64,000 bases of DNA from Neodiprion pinetum (GCF_021155775.2 NC_060236.1:8167087-8231086), one strand, 5' to 3'; counted from the stretch's first letter, positions 1-13,519 are shown. The notes: generated by a model not told the origin, from the sequence alone. Made by a program: numbers and translations.

Positions 1-2519
1 TACCGATGAGAACAAATTTTCAGATTATCCGCTAACTGCATGTATTGTAAAATATTTCACAGGAATTTCCGCCAACGATTATATCGCCAATTTAGAAATT
101 GACTCGGTTCGAAGTGCCCACTCAGCATACTTTAGTTACTAATGGCTTATGGATGATAATTCGCTTGTGGGTACGTTAATGTGTAATTGAAAATACCGCG
201 ATCTGCGCGGGCTGCTAATAATCGTTATGATAATTTATGCATGCTCACAATCAGTTCGCTATACTCTGAAAAAAATTTATATGTATGATATATACGTAAC
301 TCTGTCTTTTATATTTTGTTTTTCTTTTCTTTTCAATTTTTCTCTTCATTTCTGAGAATGATCCTGCGCTTGATTTGAAAATTGTAGAAAATTTTGATTC
401 TTTTGCTTGCCATGTGAGGATTAGTAAATTTTTTATACAGAATATAATTGGTAATAGGTTTAAACAAAAAAAAAAAAAAAAATAGAATATGACACAATAA
501 TAAACTTGGAATACGTGATAGTAATTGGTTTAAGTGCAATTAAATATAAAATACAAAAATCAATAATATTTTTTATCGAAAGAAATTCTATGCTCTATAC
601 AATTGTATAAAATTCACTCTCGTTCGCAAGTAAATAAAGTTAAAGTGAATAAAAATATGAATAATGATGGATCAAAATAATAACGAATTTCATATTGTCA
701 AAATACTTTCAAGTGCTACTGTACATTCCTGTTGCATTTAGATGGGTAGATAAAATGTCCGATATATTTTAATATTATATGAACAAAATTGAATTTTTTA
801 TGATTGAAAATATGCGGATTTGAAAATGACCCCGTTCGATGTGTAATTTCTTGGTATTGTTTGCGAAAATTGACATTACTCTTCTCCAATTTCATCATGT
901 ATCTTCCGATAATTCATTCTTTGAAATAACTTCGGTGCGCATAGATGAGAAAGAAAATTTCAACTCATTCACACGACATTTGCGTAGGTTTTGAGTGCAA
1001 TCAAGCTTCTCGTATAAAGTTTGTCGTTGTGAGCGACAAGTGCGGTGACTATTACATCAGATTCATGTTTCAACCGGTTGCATTTTTGGCGATGCAAATA
1101 GAAGATGAGATCATTCACGGACAAAAGCTGTGTGCAGAAACGAGCAATCTAGAAAAACTTTTCCACAAAAACTTGGTTAGAAATAAAAATTTCGTTGTTT
1201 CTCGCGTTCTTGAATTTTTCATAATAAATGTTTATCTTTTTTTTTAATCCAAAACGCGAGTGAAATTCAAGACGGACTAAATTGTAACGCGTATATTTAC
1301 GCGTTACGATAAATAAATTTATTGCGCGTATATCGACACAAGGAATTTCCAACAAGAAATCGTGAGATCTTCGACGCAGCTTGTTTTATAATACTCACCA
1401 TTAAAACGGACCCCATGATCCGAGTATTTTTATCCCCGCAAGTTACACGGGATGCAGGAAGAATCGCTCGAGGCTTTTCACAGCTCTTGTACGTTATACG
1501 ATGAAAATACGGTGATAAAAATTTGATCTAAATCTATCTGGCAGGAATTCAGACGCCAAGCTTGGATTTCAAGATGTTAAAACAACGCCGCTCGTGCAGC
1601 CAGTCAAAACATATTCGCCGTAGGTGGGAAGTGGTTAAAAAAAAGTTATATAACATTAACGTAGGAAAAATAAAATGAGACGGCGATTTATATTGCCGTT
1701 ATTTTTTCCCTTCGAATGATACTCGACCCTAATAAATTTTATGGTGTAGCTAGGCGGTCACGAATTTTATAATTTTTTTTTTTATTTTTTTTTTCTAATA
1801 CCTACTTCTACAACACTTAACTGTATCATAGAGGACGTTGCGCACTTTCCAACACTTATTGTGTATGTAAATTTTGACGGTGTTTGGTGGGAGCCTCCAA
1901 CAGCTGGGCAAATAATTAATAGCCACATTCGGGCTGTTATTCAATCCAATAATACACCTTGAGTTATACCGTCGTGACGTTTACACGCGCATCCCACAAT
2001 GCATCTACAACAAACATCAAGCGCGACGTCAAGTAAGCATTACTCGACGTTTCGTACCCCTGCATATATAAATACAATGACTTCAGATATTATAGTCCGG
2101 CGCATAATAGAAATAAAAATTGTTTCTGAAACGAGGCAAGTAAGAGGCACCGTTTTTTATACGATTCTTCCCATTAACTCCGTTCAAAGAGTCGCTGCAC
2201 AAGGTGAAAGGTCACCCATTCCTCTGGTATCCTTGCTGTGGACCTATATTCCGCTCCCAGCATTTCTGTGTATAATTCAATTTTTTTTTTTTATTAACCG
2301 ACTTGAAGTAAAAAAACTGGTAGCAGACGCTCGCAGCGGTTCGCTTTATAGTTTTCAATGTCCGTTTTTTTCTACGACAATTTACGATAGTTAACTGTGT
2401 CGTTCTGTACGCTTCAGTTCTGACGTAAAAATACGGAATTAAAAATCATTCAAACGCCCGCGGAAATGCAGTGCAAATAAGTCGGGGATTCGCATATGTC
2501 TGATGGTTTGTGCTCGGCT
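1..2519. other. AT-rich intergenic, no gene recognised
   Basis: Only short frames with no recognisable domain are seen, for example a 100-codon frame at 945-1247 (+) and a 131-codon frame at 1999-2394 (+). Homopolymer A and T runs are frequent. I see no splice-site-bounded coding exon, tRNA or rRNA here. Confidence 0.6.
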
Positions 2520-2600
2520 CGTTAGGTGGCGCTCTGCGCGGTGAGCAGTGACGTCAGAAGTGTCGTGGCCAATAGCAGAACTCACGCCACTTCGCGGGAA
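2520..2600. promoter_or_regulatory. possible promoter patch: CRE palindrome plus CCAAT
   Basis: A CpG-rich patch inside AT-rich DNA holds the full palindromic CRE TGACGTCA at 2549-2556 and a CCAAT pentamer at 2569-2573. No TATA box, initiator or downstream coding exon can be tied to it, so the regulatory role is inference. Confidence 0.22.
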
Positions 2601-2659
2601 GTACAAATAATGAAAATAAACTCATCACATCCCGATCCAGAGCTATAAATTTAAGGAAA

Positions 2660-2935
2660 TCGTAAACCTAGCAATTGGAAATCGAATCTTTAATTTGAGG
2701 AACTTGAGTAGATGGTTGGAATATTCTGAATTAATTAAGTGATTTTCTATCGGATTTTCAATCAGTCTATCAAATCCGGAAATCACTGATGTGAAATCGC
2801 CTTGAATGCTTAGCAATCATTGGAATTCATCACAAATCAATTGGTACACTGGAAATGATAGGAAATCACACAGGGTGGAAATCAATGTTAATAAATTGGA
2901 ATCATTCGTTTGATTTCATCGTCATCAAAATTTTG
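2660..2935. repeat. degenerate GGAAATC-type minisatellite
   Basis: The phrases GGAAATC, GGAATC and AAATCA recur every 10-30 bases with drift. The texture resembles the stretch at 61255-62350, which suggests one class of degraded simple repeat. No coding potential is seen. Confidence 0.4.
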
Positions 2936-4493
2936 ATGTTAACTTCGTGCATCTCTACGTCGACACTCGTTTACTACACGATGACAAAAAAAAAAAAGTT
3001 ACAGGAAAAATAGCACAGTTGAATGGAAAATACCGCATGGATTTTCTTTTTTCCGCGATATGTTGCAGTGCATCTAACTTGTTAGAAACGTGAGAGTACC
3101 AAAAGAACGTAAAAACGTCGACATGAAAGAGACGCGAACCCCGTTCGGTGCCCATTAATTACCGGCGCACGAGTAAACTACAAAGTGTTTTCCGAAGAGG
3201 AAATTGTCTCGTTGCTTCCACAATTTCTAGCTACCGCTCTAGGACGCGTATAAGTATGTATCTATGCATTATGCGGCTCGTCGGAGAGTTATTATTCAAA
3301 TTGAAAACTCCACGCCTCGTTTCACGCGTCGTTGTTATGCGGCGGGAATTAACGATACCGATTACGTGTCGTTATAGACTACCGACCTAAATCTTCGCCG
3401 AAAAAAATCTCTCATTACTGTAATGTCTGTCGTTAGAAGGAATATTTTTTAAGATATTTAACGGGGTGAAAGATGAACAAGGTTCGTACGCAAATGAAAA
3501 ATCTGGAAATCCGGGAAAATTCGGGGAATTTTTTACAGCAGGGAAAAGTCAGGGAATATCGATAATTACATTGAAATTTTGAGTATGCCTAGAAGGAATA
3601 GATTCGTTCTTATACAATGTGCTATCGATTTTAAGAGAAAAAAAAAAAATTGCACTCGAAACATATATATTACTTAATACCAAACCTTCTTACGTTTTTT
3701 TCTTACGGAAAATCGTAGGCTGTTGTTTGTAAATTGATAGTTAGACAGTAATAACTTAGTTACTAGGTAATATCGAAGGTTTATTAATGTGTAAAAAAAA
3801 TTGCCAATCATAAGCGTCATATTTCTTGAAAGTTTATCGGAAAAATTCATATTCAAAAAAGCTTACGAAACCCGATTAGAAATGAAACGACAAAACTACA
3901 GTCTTCTTCGCTCTTAACGCTCAGGTATTTCTTTTTATTCCATCTTCTTCCTTTGTTCACTCTTGAACTTCATCTCGACAATCTCTGTATATCTAAGACC
4001 TGCGTGGAATAGACCGAGAACGTTTTTTTTTTTTCTACTCTTTTCTCTTTTACGAATAGTTGCTTTGTGGAGGGTCTCGAAAATTAATGAGTACAAGGGG
4101 AATTTGTATAAGAATTCCTCGTTGAGATCGTGCCCAATAGATTAAACCAAAGTTTCTCTCTTTGGGTTTACCACCGATCGGGTTCTCCGTCTGACATCTT
4201 TCCTTGTGTCACCCCGACTGCAACACATTCCGCGATATTTCAACCCCTGTAGGAAATTTTAAACGGATTAATTATTGTTTCGTTGTCGCGTATTTTTAAG
4301 CAGCCTTGATTAAACTACACGCAGTCAGTTTATCGCGTAATACACAGTTTACTTTTGGTAGAAACAAGAAACCGTCTCCGTCTTTGTATATTTTCATTAT
4401 CTTTTAGCTCGGTACATGAAGAAAACGCGATGACGCCCGCTCTTCGTCAAATTATAACATCTTGATAAGCACCAGGCGTGTGAAGTTTACTCA

Positions 4494-4496
<3 letters not shown>
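2936..4496. other. intergenic, no gene recognised
   Basis: Only short shadow frames are present. A poly-T run near 4023 and a GGGAAAA-rich patch at 3500-3560 (similar in texture to 6290-6620) are the only notable features. Confidence 0.55.
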
Positions 4497-4551
<55 letters not shown>

Positions 4552-4580
4552 CATATAATAATATATATATATATATATAA
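4497..4580. repeat. (TA)n microsatellite
   Basis: A TA dinucleotide run of roughly 26 units (4497-4549) is followed by a short interruption and about 9 more units (4562-4580). The Ile/Tyr-rich frame over it is only a translation of the repeat. Confidence 0.97.
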
Positions 4581-4742
4581 TACACGCATCTGCGCACATC
4601 AAGAGTCTCAGTGAAGTCTCGCTTAAATTTTTTGAACTATATATATTGTACACGATGTCTTGCTTTATTTGCGAAACAGATCAATGTGCGTAGCGTGTAT
4701 AAGGAATTTTTTTGCAGAGGTTAATTACGGTCACGGATATTT

Positions 4743-5040
4743 GAAATAATAACTGGAGCAGTAAAATTTTTCATAAACAATATCAGGACATAGCATGTAT
4801 ACTTTATATAAAAATCATGTGTGTAAAAGCTTATTTTATTAATTTTTTTTACATTCAACTGAAGTTATTATTCCAATCTTTACTCTAGTCTAGTCTCAGA
4901 TGTTTACAATAATAACTAGAGCAGTAAAATTTTTCATTAGCAATGTGACGATGTAACATTTATACTATCTAATATAAAAATCATGTCTCTAGGCACTCAC
5001 TTTATTTATTCTGTTACATTTTGTTGAAGTTTTTTTTTTT
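4743..5040. repeat. diverged tandem duplication, about 163-bp unit
   Basis: AATAATAACTGGAGCAGTAA at about 4745 returns with one change at about 4908, followed in both copies by AAAATTTTTCAT, a shared ATAAAAATCATG block, and a TTACATT...TGAAGTT end. This is two adjacent diverged copies of an AT-rich unit, non-coding. Confidence 0.6.
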
Positions 5041-7039
5041 TTTTTTTACAGAGATGAAATTCCGAAAGGTAACGAATTCGAGTTTGATAACCTTTTATTA
5101 ATCAATTATGAAAACATTGACTATGAAATAAAATACCATCTGATATTGATCAAATCGTTGATTGTGAATTGATACAGCTTAATTAAACGATGAATGATAG
5201 TTGGGTTCGAGATTTATGACAGACGAGGTTTGAAAAATTTAGAAACCCTCATAAATCTGTTGTTTATTCTCACCGAGAAAGTAATTATAACGAATCAATT
5301 TAAACCCTTTATTTTTGTTCGGTTTTGCGCCGAATCGCAATATCTCTTGATTGTTTTAATTACAGGTATAATACGCGAATGTATACGATGCGCGATTATT
5401 CAAGCGTTGCACAAACACACACAGGCACCTTGATTCAACTTTACAATAAATTCATGCGATGAGGATGGGCGCGCTATAAAATTACAGACACCTATTCGCC
5501 CGCGGGTTGACTCTGCGAATGATATATTAATGCAACGGTATAAAAACCGGTAAGAAAATAAGATAAAATAAAATGCAGCAGCGTCATGTGCAGCAATTTT
5601 TCCATCACAGTTTTGCACGCTGAAAAACCGGTGCGTAGAAATGTGAAATACATTTCTTAAATTTAACAACCGCGTCGAGCTGTTTGTAAAGCAAGCAGTG
5701 ACGTGTATGATTTTTATCAGATTGATCATTCAATCATTGCGCCTAAACGCGAGCTTTATTTCATTAGTGACGTCGGTGTGCTTTCAATCACGAAGTGTAT
5801 TCTGCTTGCAAATTTCATTCCTTGGAACGGTGATGACTCATCTTGGAAACGTACCTTAATTTGCATTTGCAAAACTGTTGTAAACTTCTGTCAATTTAAC
5901 GCTGTATTTTATTTAAGAGATATTGGAAACAAGTTCTTTTTAGCGTCTGACCGAAACACCATTTTCAAACGAAACTTACGTAGTTGAGTTAAAACTTGGT
6001 CAAATTTTCCTTATACCCTGAAATCTAGTATTTTTCACAGCTTTGTAACAGATTATTCGATTCGATTAAATGAAAGTCTTCAATCCATTACGAAATCACT
6101 TTATTTTTGGAAACCGAAACCGAAACTGGTCGGTCTTTAGTTTTTTTTTTTTTTTTTTAATTCCTGATTATGACGCTAACAAGTACGAATGTTTCACAAT
6201 ATTGATAAAGTCATGAATTTTGTATCTTGCGTTTTGTAAAATTGAAAATTGAAAAGTGTTTTTCAGTAAAATATAATAATGGAATTATACCTGGAAAACC
6301 TGACATTGTCAGGGGGATTTTTAATTTGGTTATGGAAAAAACTGAAAATATCAGTTTTCCATGAGAAATAATTTTTCGATCTAATAACTCGACTTTTTTC
6401 CATCCAAAAAAAAAAAAACAAATTGCTTTAAACTGTCTTCTTTGTACATTATATTTTTATTTAATTCGAATTGAATTTGAACCGAATATAGAGTTAATAA
6501 GCTGAAAGATTTAGATTTTAGTAACTTACTAGAACTGGGAAAATTTCAGGGAAAACTTAAGTTCCTGGAAAACCTGGAAACGTTATGGAATTTTTTTCCC
6601 AAAAACTTTTTGGCCACCCTGTATATATCTATTTCAATAAAACTCTCACACAAGCTTAGGAATTTCAAGTAAAGAATTGTTACCAGGTTTTGCCACACGA
6701 GTCAGGACTAATCAACACCGTAATTTTGGCTGCCTGGCGCCACCCGCACGTCATCGACTTGATGCGTTAAAAATGAAAAAAACACAGCTGAACCAGTCAG
6801 TCGGGTTCCAGGCAAGCTGCATTTGGATGGCGCGTTGCAAAAGGATCGTCTAATGATTATTCATTCAAAATTTTCTGCGCTACTTTTTCTCACTCGGCTT
6901 TATTGTTGTGCTTTGGTACGATTAATAAAATTCCGAAAATTAAAACACACTCACACGCGTAGTTTACTCAACGAGTGAGTGTAAAAAATCGGAATGACCA
7001 GGATTCCGAACGTAAAGATATCGAAAATTCAAAACAAAG
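5041..7039. other. intergenic with a possible decayed transposon end
   Basis: No gene is recognised. At 6290-6620 the sequence is full of GGAAAACC/CTGGAAAA phrases and ends in GGCCACCCTGTATA, an ending style seen in decayed insect transposons. No inverted repeat or coding remnant can be shown. Confidence 0.4.
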
Positions 7040-7330
7040 AAATATCAAAGTGATGAAATGTTACTGAACCAGAAATTCACATAACCGAAAATCTTCGATC
7101 ATTCGGAATTTCAATGTTTCGGATTTTTAGATTCCCTCCTTTTCTCACTTCCGGAACTTTGACCTGTCGGAGTTACGCCCTCTCGGCATTTTCTCCTCTC
7201 GGAATTTCGCCCTTTTGAAACCTTCATGTTTCGTCAAATTTTGCTTTTTTGATTCTAAGTTTCGCCATAAAAAAATTCGGAAGTTCGCGCTTTCGGAACT
7301 TTTCAAATTCGGAATTTCAACCCCACCCCA
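7040..7330. repeat. degenerate CGGAATTT minisatellite
   Basis: Phrases such as TTCGGAATTTC, CTCGGAATTTCGCCC and TTTCGGAACTTT recur every 15-30 bases. A similar shorter patch lies at about 8870-8905. I see no open frame or stable period. Confidence 0.5.
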
Positions 7331-7556
7331 ATTTCAGCCACCCTGGTTAGCTCAGCCACCTGCATATCCTTGACGAATGTTCACAAACGGCCTCGTGAAA
7401 TGTTACGTGATTGCTTGACAGCCTTTGCAGGCTTGGTTAGACGGCCAGACAGCCGGGACAGACTGATAGGCAGACAGGGCAATCAAGTAGTTTGCGTAGC
7501 AGAGTTGATATGCCTACCAAAGGCCCAAGGAACGGTGGATCGGGCCTTCAGAAGGG

Positions 7557-7612
7557 CTTCTTCCTCCTCCTCCTACTCCTCCTCCTCCTCCTCTTCTTCT
7601 TCTTGGCTCCTT
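7557..7612. repeat. (TCC/TTC)n microsatellite
   Basis: A pyrimidine-only run of TCC changing to TTC triplets. The Ser-rich, Leu-rich and Gly/Arg-rich frames over it are translations of the triplet repeat. Confidence 0.9.
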
Positions 7613-8089
7613 TTTGCTGTCTGCGTCAAATATTTCATTTAATTTTATTTTCCTTCCTCGTTCCGTTCGTTGTATTTTTTCTTCCCCCTCCCTCTTTTCC
7701 ATCGTCTTCCTCCAACTTGCCTCTGATGCCCAAAGTGAATTTAAATTGGGCCTTGGTTGTGTGCTGCTTGCGCGCGGAATTCAATCCTGTATTAAATTAT
7801 ACGCCCCGGAAAGTGGGCATCGTTGTTGTACCGGACTGGGCAGGACGAGGGAAAGAAGGGAAGAGCATTGTTACTAACCGGCCATAATGAAACCGGTGCT
7901 CCAAACGTGCAGCCTGCTGCGAACTGCAGATACGGATTCGTACTTGTGCGTTCGGAATTTGAAAATATTCACATATTTTATTATTTTGGCGATTAATCAA
8001 TCAAACTTTTGAAAATTTTAACAAGATTCTTTTACTGTTCTTTTGAAAAAAAAGGTTCTTCTTGTGCTATAAAAACTTGATTAACCGAT

Positions 8090-8300
8090 TAAAAGTACAC
8101 TTGAATTAATTGTTTTTATAATCAATCGATAATAGAGATATAATAATCAATTAAACGGGCCAATTAATTGATTAATCGAAAAACGATAAATTGATAAGGC
8201 CAGTTAATGGTTAATCCGAAAAACGATTAATGGAGAGAATGATTTATGAAAGAACAATAATTCCAAATCTATGATTAATCGAATAATCGTACAGCTCCAA
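8090..8300. repeat. degenerate GATTAATCGAAAAACGAT repeat
   Basis: ATTAATCGAAAAACGAT-like words (about 8169, 8210) and TTGATTAAT words recur irregularly over about 200 bp. This is a decayed AT-rich minisatellite without coding potential. Confidence 0.45.
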
Positions 8301-9504
8301 TGAATAGAGAGAGATAAGTTTTAGGTTTATTCTAAAAAAATTTGAAAATTAATGTTCGTCGATTAATTTTTTGATACCCTTGGCCTCCTTTTTTTAATCA
8401 AGCTAAAACCAAAATAAACGTTTTGAACAGCTGCATGAGAAATAGCCGAGAATTATTTGTTCAGCTCAACATCATTGTAATTTATTCAAACTTCGGATTA
8501 GATCTAATTTCTAAAATTGTCAAAGAAGTATGTGAATTATGATAATTTCCTTGAATTCTTAATATTTATGGTTTTTGTTGTATTTTATGACTTTTTTTTA
8601 CAACAAACAAATTTTCAAACTGCGCTCAAATTACGCGATAAATTATAACTTGACAGTAACTAAAGAATCTCAAATGTTATTCAATACCGTCCAATAAGTT
8701 TGTCCAACAACAAGTAACTGAGTAACTAATTAAACAAAGTAAAAATCGGTCATTTCGAGATTGAAAATGGTAAAAAAATTGATCATAATTTTGAAATCGG
8801 GACAATCTTTTCCGTACTAAATGTAAGAAATAACGATAAAAAGAAATCACGATTGATTTACCGAATAGTGAAAATCTTCGCTTATTCGGAATCCGAAAAT
8901 CCGGAAAACTGCGCAGCCGAGATTCCATTATTAGCTCTAAAATATCACAACCCGATGTATCGACCCTCGATGATTCCGGATTTTCCATCCCATAATTGAT
9001 AATACGAGCAGCTGCTGCGGATCGTTTCCACGCTCGTAAACCAAAAATCCTCGATCATTGACGCAGCGCAGACAATGGTCACGGGAAAATTTGGCCAAAT
9101 GTTTTTCTCTGCATCTGCAACAACAACTGTATAAAAGCACAGATTATCGCGTTCCTCACTTCAATGCGACGCTGTTCAACACTGACGCTTTGTACCGGCA
9201 CAAAAGATAATAACAATGATCGTTTTAGCTTCTACGGTGTGACTTTGGGGTCGATCGGTTTCCCGTATCGCCCGCGAAAGCAACCCTCACCGGTAATTAC
9301 ACCCCATTGCACCGAACCGTAAGCATCGGATGGGGGTCAATTGGGCAGAACCAATCATTTGACAATGATTCGACACTCCGGTTATGTCCCCGATTTCACA
9401 CTACATTTAATCTTGGTCACCGTTACTGCCTTGTTCCATTATGATTACACGGGGTCGGCGATAAAAAAGTTTTCTGGATATTTGTACGCGATACAAGATG
9501 TATA
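8301..9504. other. intergenic, no gene recognised
   Basis: Two minus-strand frames of 103 and 67 codons (8677-8988, 8937-9140) show no domain, no signal peptide and no clean splice borders. I see no real gene here. Confidence 0.5.
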
Positions 9505-9903
9505 CCGGGACAATCTCTTGAAAGTTTTAATTCAACCGCGCATGCGCGAGTCTTATCGGCTGTTCGCGCAGCCTGGCCAACCCGAGTTTCAGCTGTCAAA
9601 CTGTTTCTGCCGGCGACGTAGTTGATACGAATTTTCGAGGTTAGAATATCAAACAATTGAGATGGTGACTCGGAAAGGTTCGGGAAGCATTTGTTATCGG
9701 GTCGGAAAGTTGATTCTTCAAAGAACGGTCGGAATTTAATGCTAATGCTCTTTGAAAATTCACACGTAGACATTTTGCGTACGTTGGCTCGCCTGCATCG
9801 CAGACAAGAATATCGCTGCGGGAAGATTTCGCCGACCAATGAGATTGAATTATTTGGCGCATGCGCGGTTGGTTTTCAAGTTTCAAGAGATTGTTCCGGT
9901 AGA
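9505..9903. repeat. inverted repeat pair, about 45-bp arms
   Basis: The left arm (9505-9549) reads CCGGGACAATCTCTTGAAAG and on to CAACCGCGCATGCGC. The right arm (9857-9903) is its near reverse complement. Arms share about 80% of bases and enclose about 307 bp without recognisable coding sequence. It may be a degraded foldback element; no target duplication is clear. Confidence 0.5.
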
Positions 9904-11214
9904 TTTTAGTCTGCTGATTCAGAATATCAACTCAGTTTTTACGTATCACATCGTCGTGTTTTGTTATTTATTATATATGTATACATGGAGAGATACTTTT
10001 CTCAGAATAATTCTACCGAAATAAATATTTTTATCATTAAATTCATGTTTACTTTTCGTTAGTATGAAGATAAAAAATGCCTGGAATTGCTTCAAAACTG
10101 TTGTTTCTAAATTCTTCGGTAACTTGAGAGATTCTAATTATACAAATATTGCACAAGAAATGTCAAGCAACTGTAAAAACTTGGCGCGAAATATGAATCT
10201 GAAAGTTCACTTTATATTAGATTCGCGCTAGTTTTTATGTTGTTTAGGTATCGTAAGGGGGTGGGGGTGGTTTCTAATATAATCCTGATTTTATTTATAA
10301 ATTCTACCTTCTCGAAGACCAAGATGCGCAGAAAAAAATCAGGGCAAAAAAAAAAAAAAATCTTCTCTGATGAGCTACGTAGGTAATATTCTTTGATAAA
10401 CTTTAGACATTAAATAAAAAGTAGAATTTTTCATCTTAATATTGCTTTCTTAAGTCATGTATGAAAATGTCGATAAAATAAGTAACTAGAGCCAATTTCG
10501 AAAAACCGCGCCAACTTCCCGCAACAAAAACACTGCTGAGCAGTGTAATTAAACCTTTAGATATAGTTTTATTTCATTCAACTTGTAGTTTGCATCTATT
10601 TTCCAATTAAACACAGTTTCAGTTAAATCTGCTGAATGTGACGTGGTGCATATCATACGAAAGTCGTTTTATATTACATTCAGGAATATTAACTCTCCAG
10701 TAAAAGAACTTTCAGAAAGAACAAAAACGCAGACCTGTGTTATCCTTCTTATCGTCACCGTTGTTCCTGCCATGCAGTTAGAAGCGTGACGTTGTAACGG
10801 GCTTAAAGTTATTACGCTCAGTAAATTGTCGAGATTTGTAACACCCGATGCTCTTCTGAACATCTGCGTTATACTTGATATATCGAAAATAATAGAAAAA
10901 TTCATAAAAAATTGAATATCTCGCTAAAGGGATCAGCTAAGATTTCCAGGTTTCGTTTTTTCCATCTACGAACATGCTGAGAACTTTCTGTTTTACCACC
11001 CCAATTTTCGTTACAAATTTCTGTCAAACTTTACGCAGCACGACGCTCACCGTGTCCAGGTCAGAATTGTAGCTGGGAAAATTTCCGGGTTATCGATTGT
11101 CGGGTGAAAGGCCTGCTCGTAGTGATCGGGTGTGTCCCGAGTTTGCGCCCTAGTTTTCTCCGGGTTTCTGCTAATACGCATACCTAGGTAGATATAATTC
11201 CAGACGACACTCGA
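9904..11214. other. intergenic, no gene recognised
   Basis: AT-rich DNA with a poly-A run near 10350 and only short frames. No domain, RNA gene or transposon end seen. Confidence 0.55.
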
Positions 11215-11495
11215 CTAGCTCCAGGAGTAACATTCGGTGAAGAGTTTTGCGCATCTACCATGATGCACCACGTGGTGTCTATCGCGCCGTTTGCCTGCGG
11301 GTGCGGAAAAATCAAGACGAAAAGAATCGCAAGGAGGAAAATCGTCGCGATCGCTGGCGGAAAATTGGCGCCGTCTTTCGTTTCCCCCGAATGTCCCGTA
11401 TCGCGGAATGCCGTTGCTCACGTTTCCTACTCGCTTCTTCCTTCCGGTTTGTCGGCATCCTGCAAAACCTTCCGCCAATCTTCCTCATCTACAAG
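11215..11495 (+). promoter_or_regulatory. possible CpG-rich leader exon upstream of COP1
   Basis: This patch is clearly more GC- and CpG-rich than its surroundings and stays open in several frames at once, as CpG-rich exons or promoters often do. It ends in a good donor, CTACAAG|GTACGA, with the GT at 11496-11497. It could be a 5' leader exon of the COP1 gene 2.3 kb downstream or of an unseen transcript. The frame from ATGATG at 11260 has no recognisable domain. This is inference from composition plus one splice site. Confidence 0.28.
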
Positions 11496-13403
11496 GTACG
11501 ACGCAACTTCAAACGTATAAATTTACAGTAGTTGCGTGAACGGGAAATTACGGGGGATTAAATTTTTCCCCAATTTTTATACATACATGTATATATCCGA
11601 TTGTGTTTACGTATGTAGATACCTACGTTTCTTGCGAATTTAATCGCGGCTTGTGGCTTCTTTGTTTACGGACAGATTCTATGCTGTCGCGATCTTCGAT
11701 CCGTGCATATTTCGTTTCGTAACATTTCTCGCGTGCTGTCTTACAATTATCGTTATACTCGCATCCGCAGGATGGATAAGAGGTTGCGATTACGATGAAA
11801 TTATTTCCGTATTTCCGTAATGTTTGTCACATTTTTTTATTGTTTCATTCTACATTATTGCAGCACGATTTACAATTTTACTCAGTGAAATTGGTAACGT
11901 GAAGTTTATTTAGCAGGCATTTAAAATTTCATGCGAAAGAACGCGAATTTTTGATGATAAAAAATTAAATTACTGTTCTGCTTCTTATAAATATCACAAT
12001 TCGTCGTGTGATTGATTTTTACGTTTCGCAGGATGATTGTACAATTATTCTGCGAAATTCCGAAACGGGCAAGAAAATTCCTTCCTGCTTTTTTTTTTTT
12101 ATCACTCTTTTAAAATGAATCATTTTAATGGTAAGAATATCGCTTCGAGGGTGGTCTCGTTTTAGTAATAACTTCACCAGCAGTGGAACGTCTTGAAAAA
12201 TCGCTTATAGCTGTAACGAGATGCCAAGATTGAGCGTATATTTACTTCGCGTCTTCATTGCATGTAAAGTAATTTTTTTGCACCTATAATTACGCTACCT
12301 TCATACATGCCTACATCGTATATGTAGCTGGTACGTTGTATATCTCGAGGTTACCTTAAGTGTGCGGCAAAAACAAGAAATGCATAGCCGTAGAGCCGTG
12401 GGAATTCGGAGAGCCTGTCAAATCAAAGTCCGAGTCATAAAACTTCAACCCATGTAATCTGCAGGGTGTTTAAAAATCAGACCCAAGTGCTGGATGTCTT
12501 CCATGTTTTTTTTTTTTTTTTTGTTACGGATTAAATTTTTCATGCAGACTTCATAAGAGGTCCGTTGGCAGAAAATCGAACCTTTCATTGATTTCATAAC
12601 GAGATAGTCGTAAATTGAAAATTTGTCGAATCAGTATATTCGTGAGCTGTGAAGATCTCTTGACAAATACGAAAATACGAAGTAATGGAATGATAAATAA
12701 AATTTATATATCGATATTTTATTTCAAATTACTTTCAAAATAGTTAAAAATTTAATCGATCAATTCCATTTCACCCTACGACGGTTTGTTTTATTCAGGA
12801 GTCTATGCATTTTACAAATTCAATGCAACATATTCTTTTTCGATACTTAATTTAATGTTGTCGTTTATCGATCATGATCAATATCGGTACAGTGTTTTCA
12901 ATGAATTGATTGAAAATAGTTTTCCGAAGAAAACGAGCTATTGTAGGATGAAATCGAACGAATTAATCTAACGGACTTTTAACAACTTTTAAGCGATTTG
13001 AAACGAATTATGAAAACTAAGCTTTTGTCTATAATTCCAGTACTTTCTATTTTTATTTTTCAATTTTAAAGAGCTCTCCTTAGTTTACGAATATAACAAT
13101 TTCATAAATACTCATTCTTTGACTATCTCGTAATTCAATGAATAAAACGTACCGATTTCTGGCCAACCAAACGTCGTTTATGATAGTAACAATGAATTCA
13201 CTAAATAACTTTGAAAATTTTTAAAACCTAAACCTAAAAGAATATCTAACGTTTATGACTTTCGAACATGTGAAGAATAATTATCATTTGCGTCCTATCG
13301 GCGCACAGATACGCCCTTTTCATCTACCACGTCTAATCTCTCTCCCCGCGCAATGAATTATACATCCTCGACTTAATCGGGCGCTTATATTTCTCTGTTT
13401 CAG
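11496..13403. other. non-coding; candidate leader intron
   Basis: No gene seen. If the patches at 11215-11495 and 13404-13519 are exons of one transcript, this is the intron between them: it begins GTACGA and ends TCTCTGTTTCAG. A poly-T tract lies near 12510. Confidence 0.35.
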
Positions 13404-13519
13404 AAAAATTGTGGGCACAAGTCCATCCGGAGTGATAAGGTAAACCGCCGAGAGCTGCAGACTGAAGTCTGATTGCCCCATGCAGTCATCCATTTGAAGA
13501 TCTTATCCGAGAGGGAAAG
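13404..13519 (+). other. possible 5' untranslated exon of COP1
   Basis: A pyrimidine-rich acceptor (TTTCTCTGTTTCAG, AG at 13402-13403) is followed by two possible donors: GATAAG|GTAAAC (exon end 13439) and GGGAAAG|GTAAAC (exon end 13519). Downstream acceptors lie at 13762-13763 (after a CT-rich tract) and 13786-13787, just before the COP1 start codon. Together these suggest a spliced leader for the otherwise intron-free COP1 frame. Confidence 0.4.

Noticed and set aside
9423..9839. 138-codon minus frame
   Set aside because: Runs through the inverted-repeat region, has mixed composition without a motif, and has equal-length competitors on the other strand.
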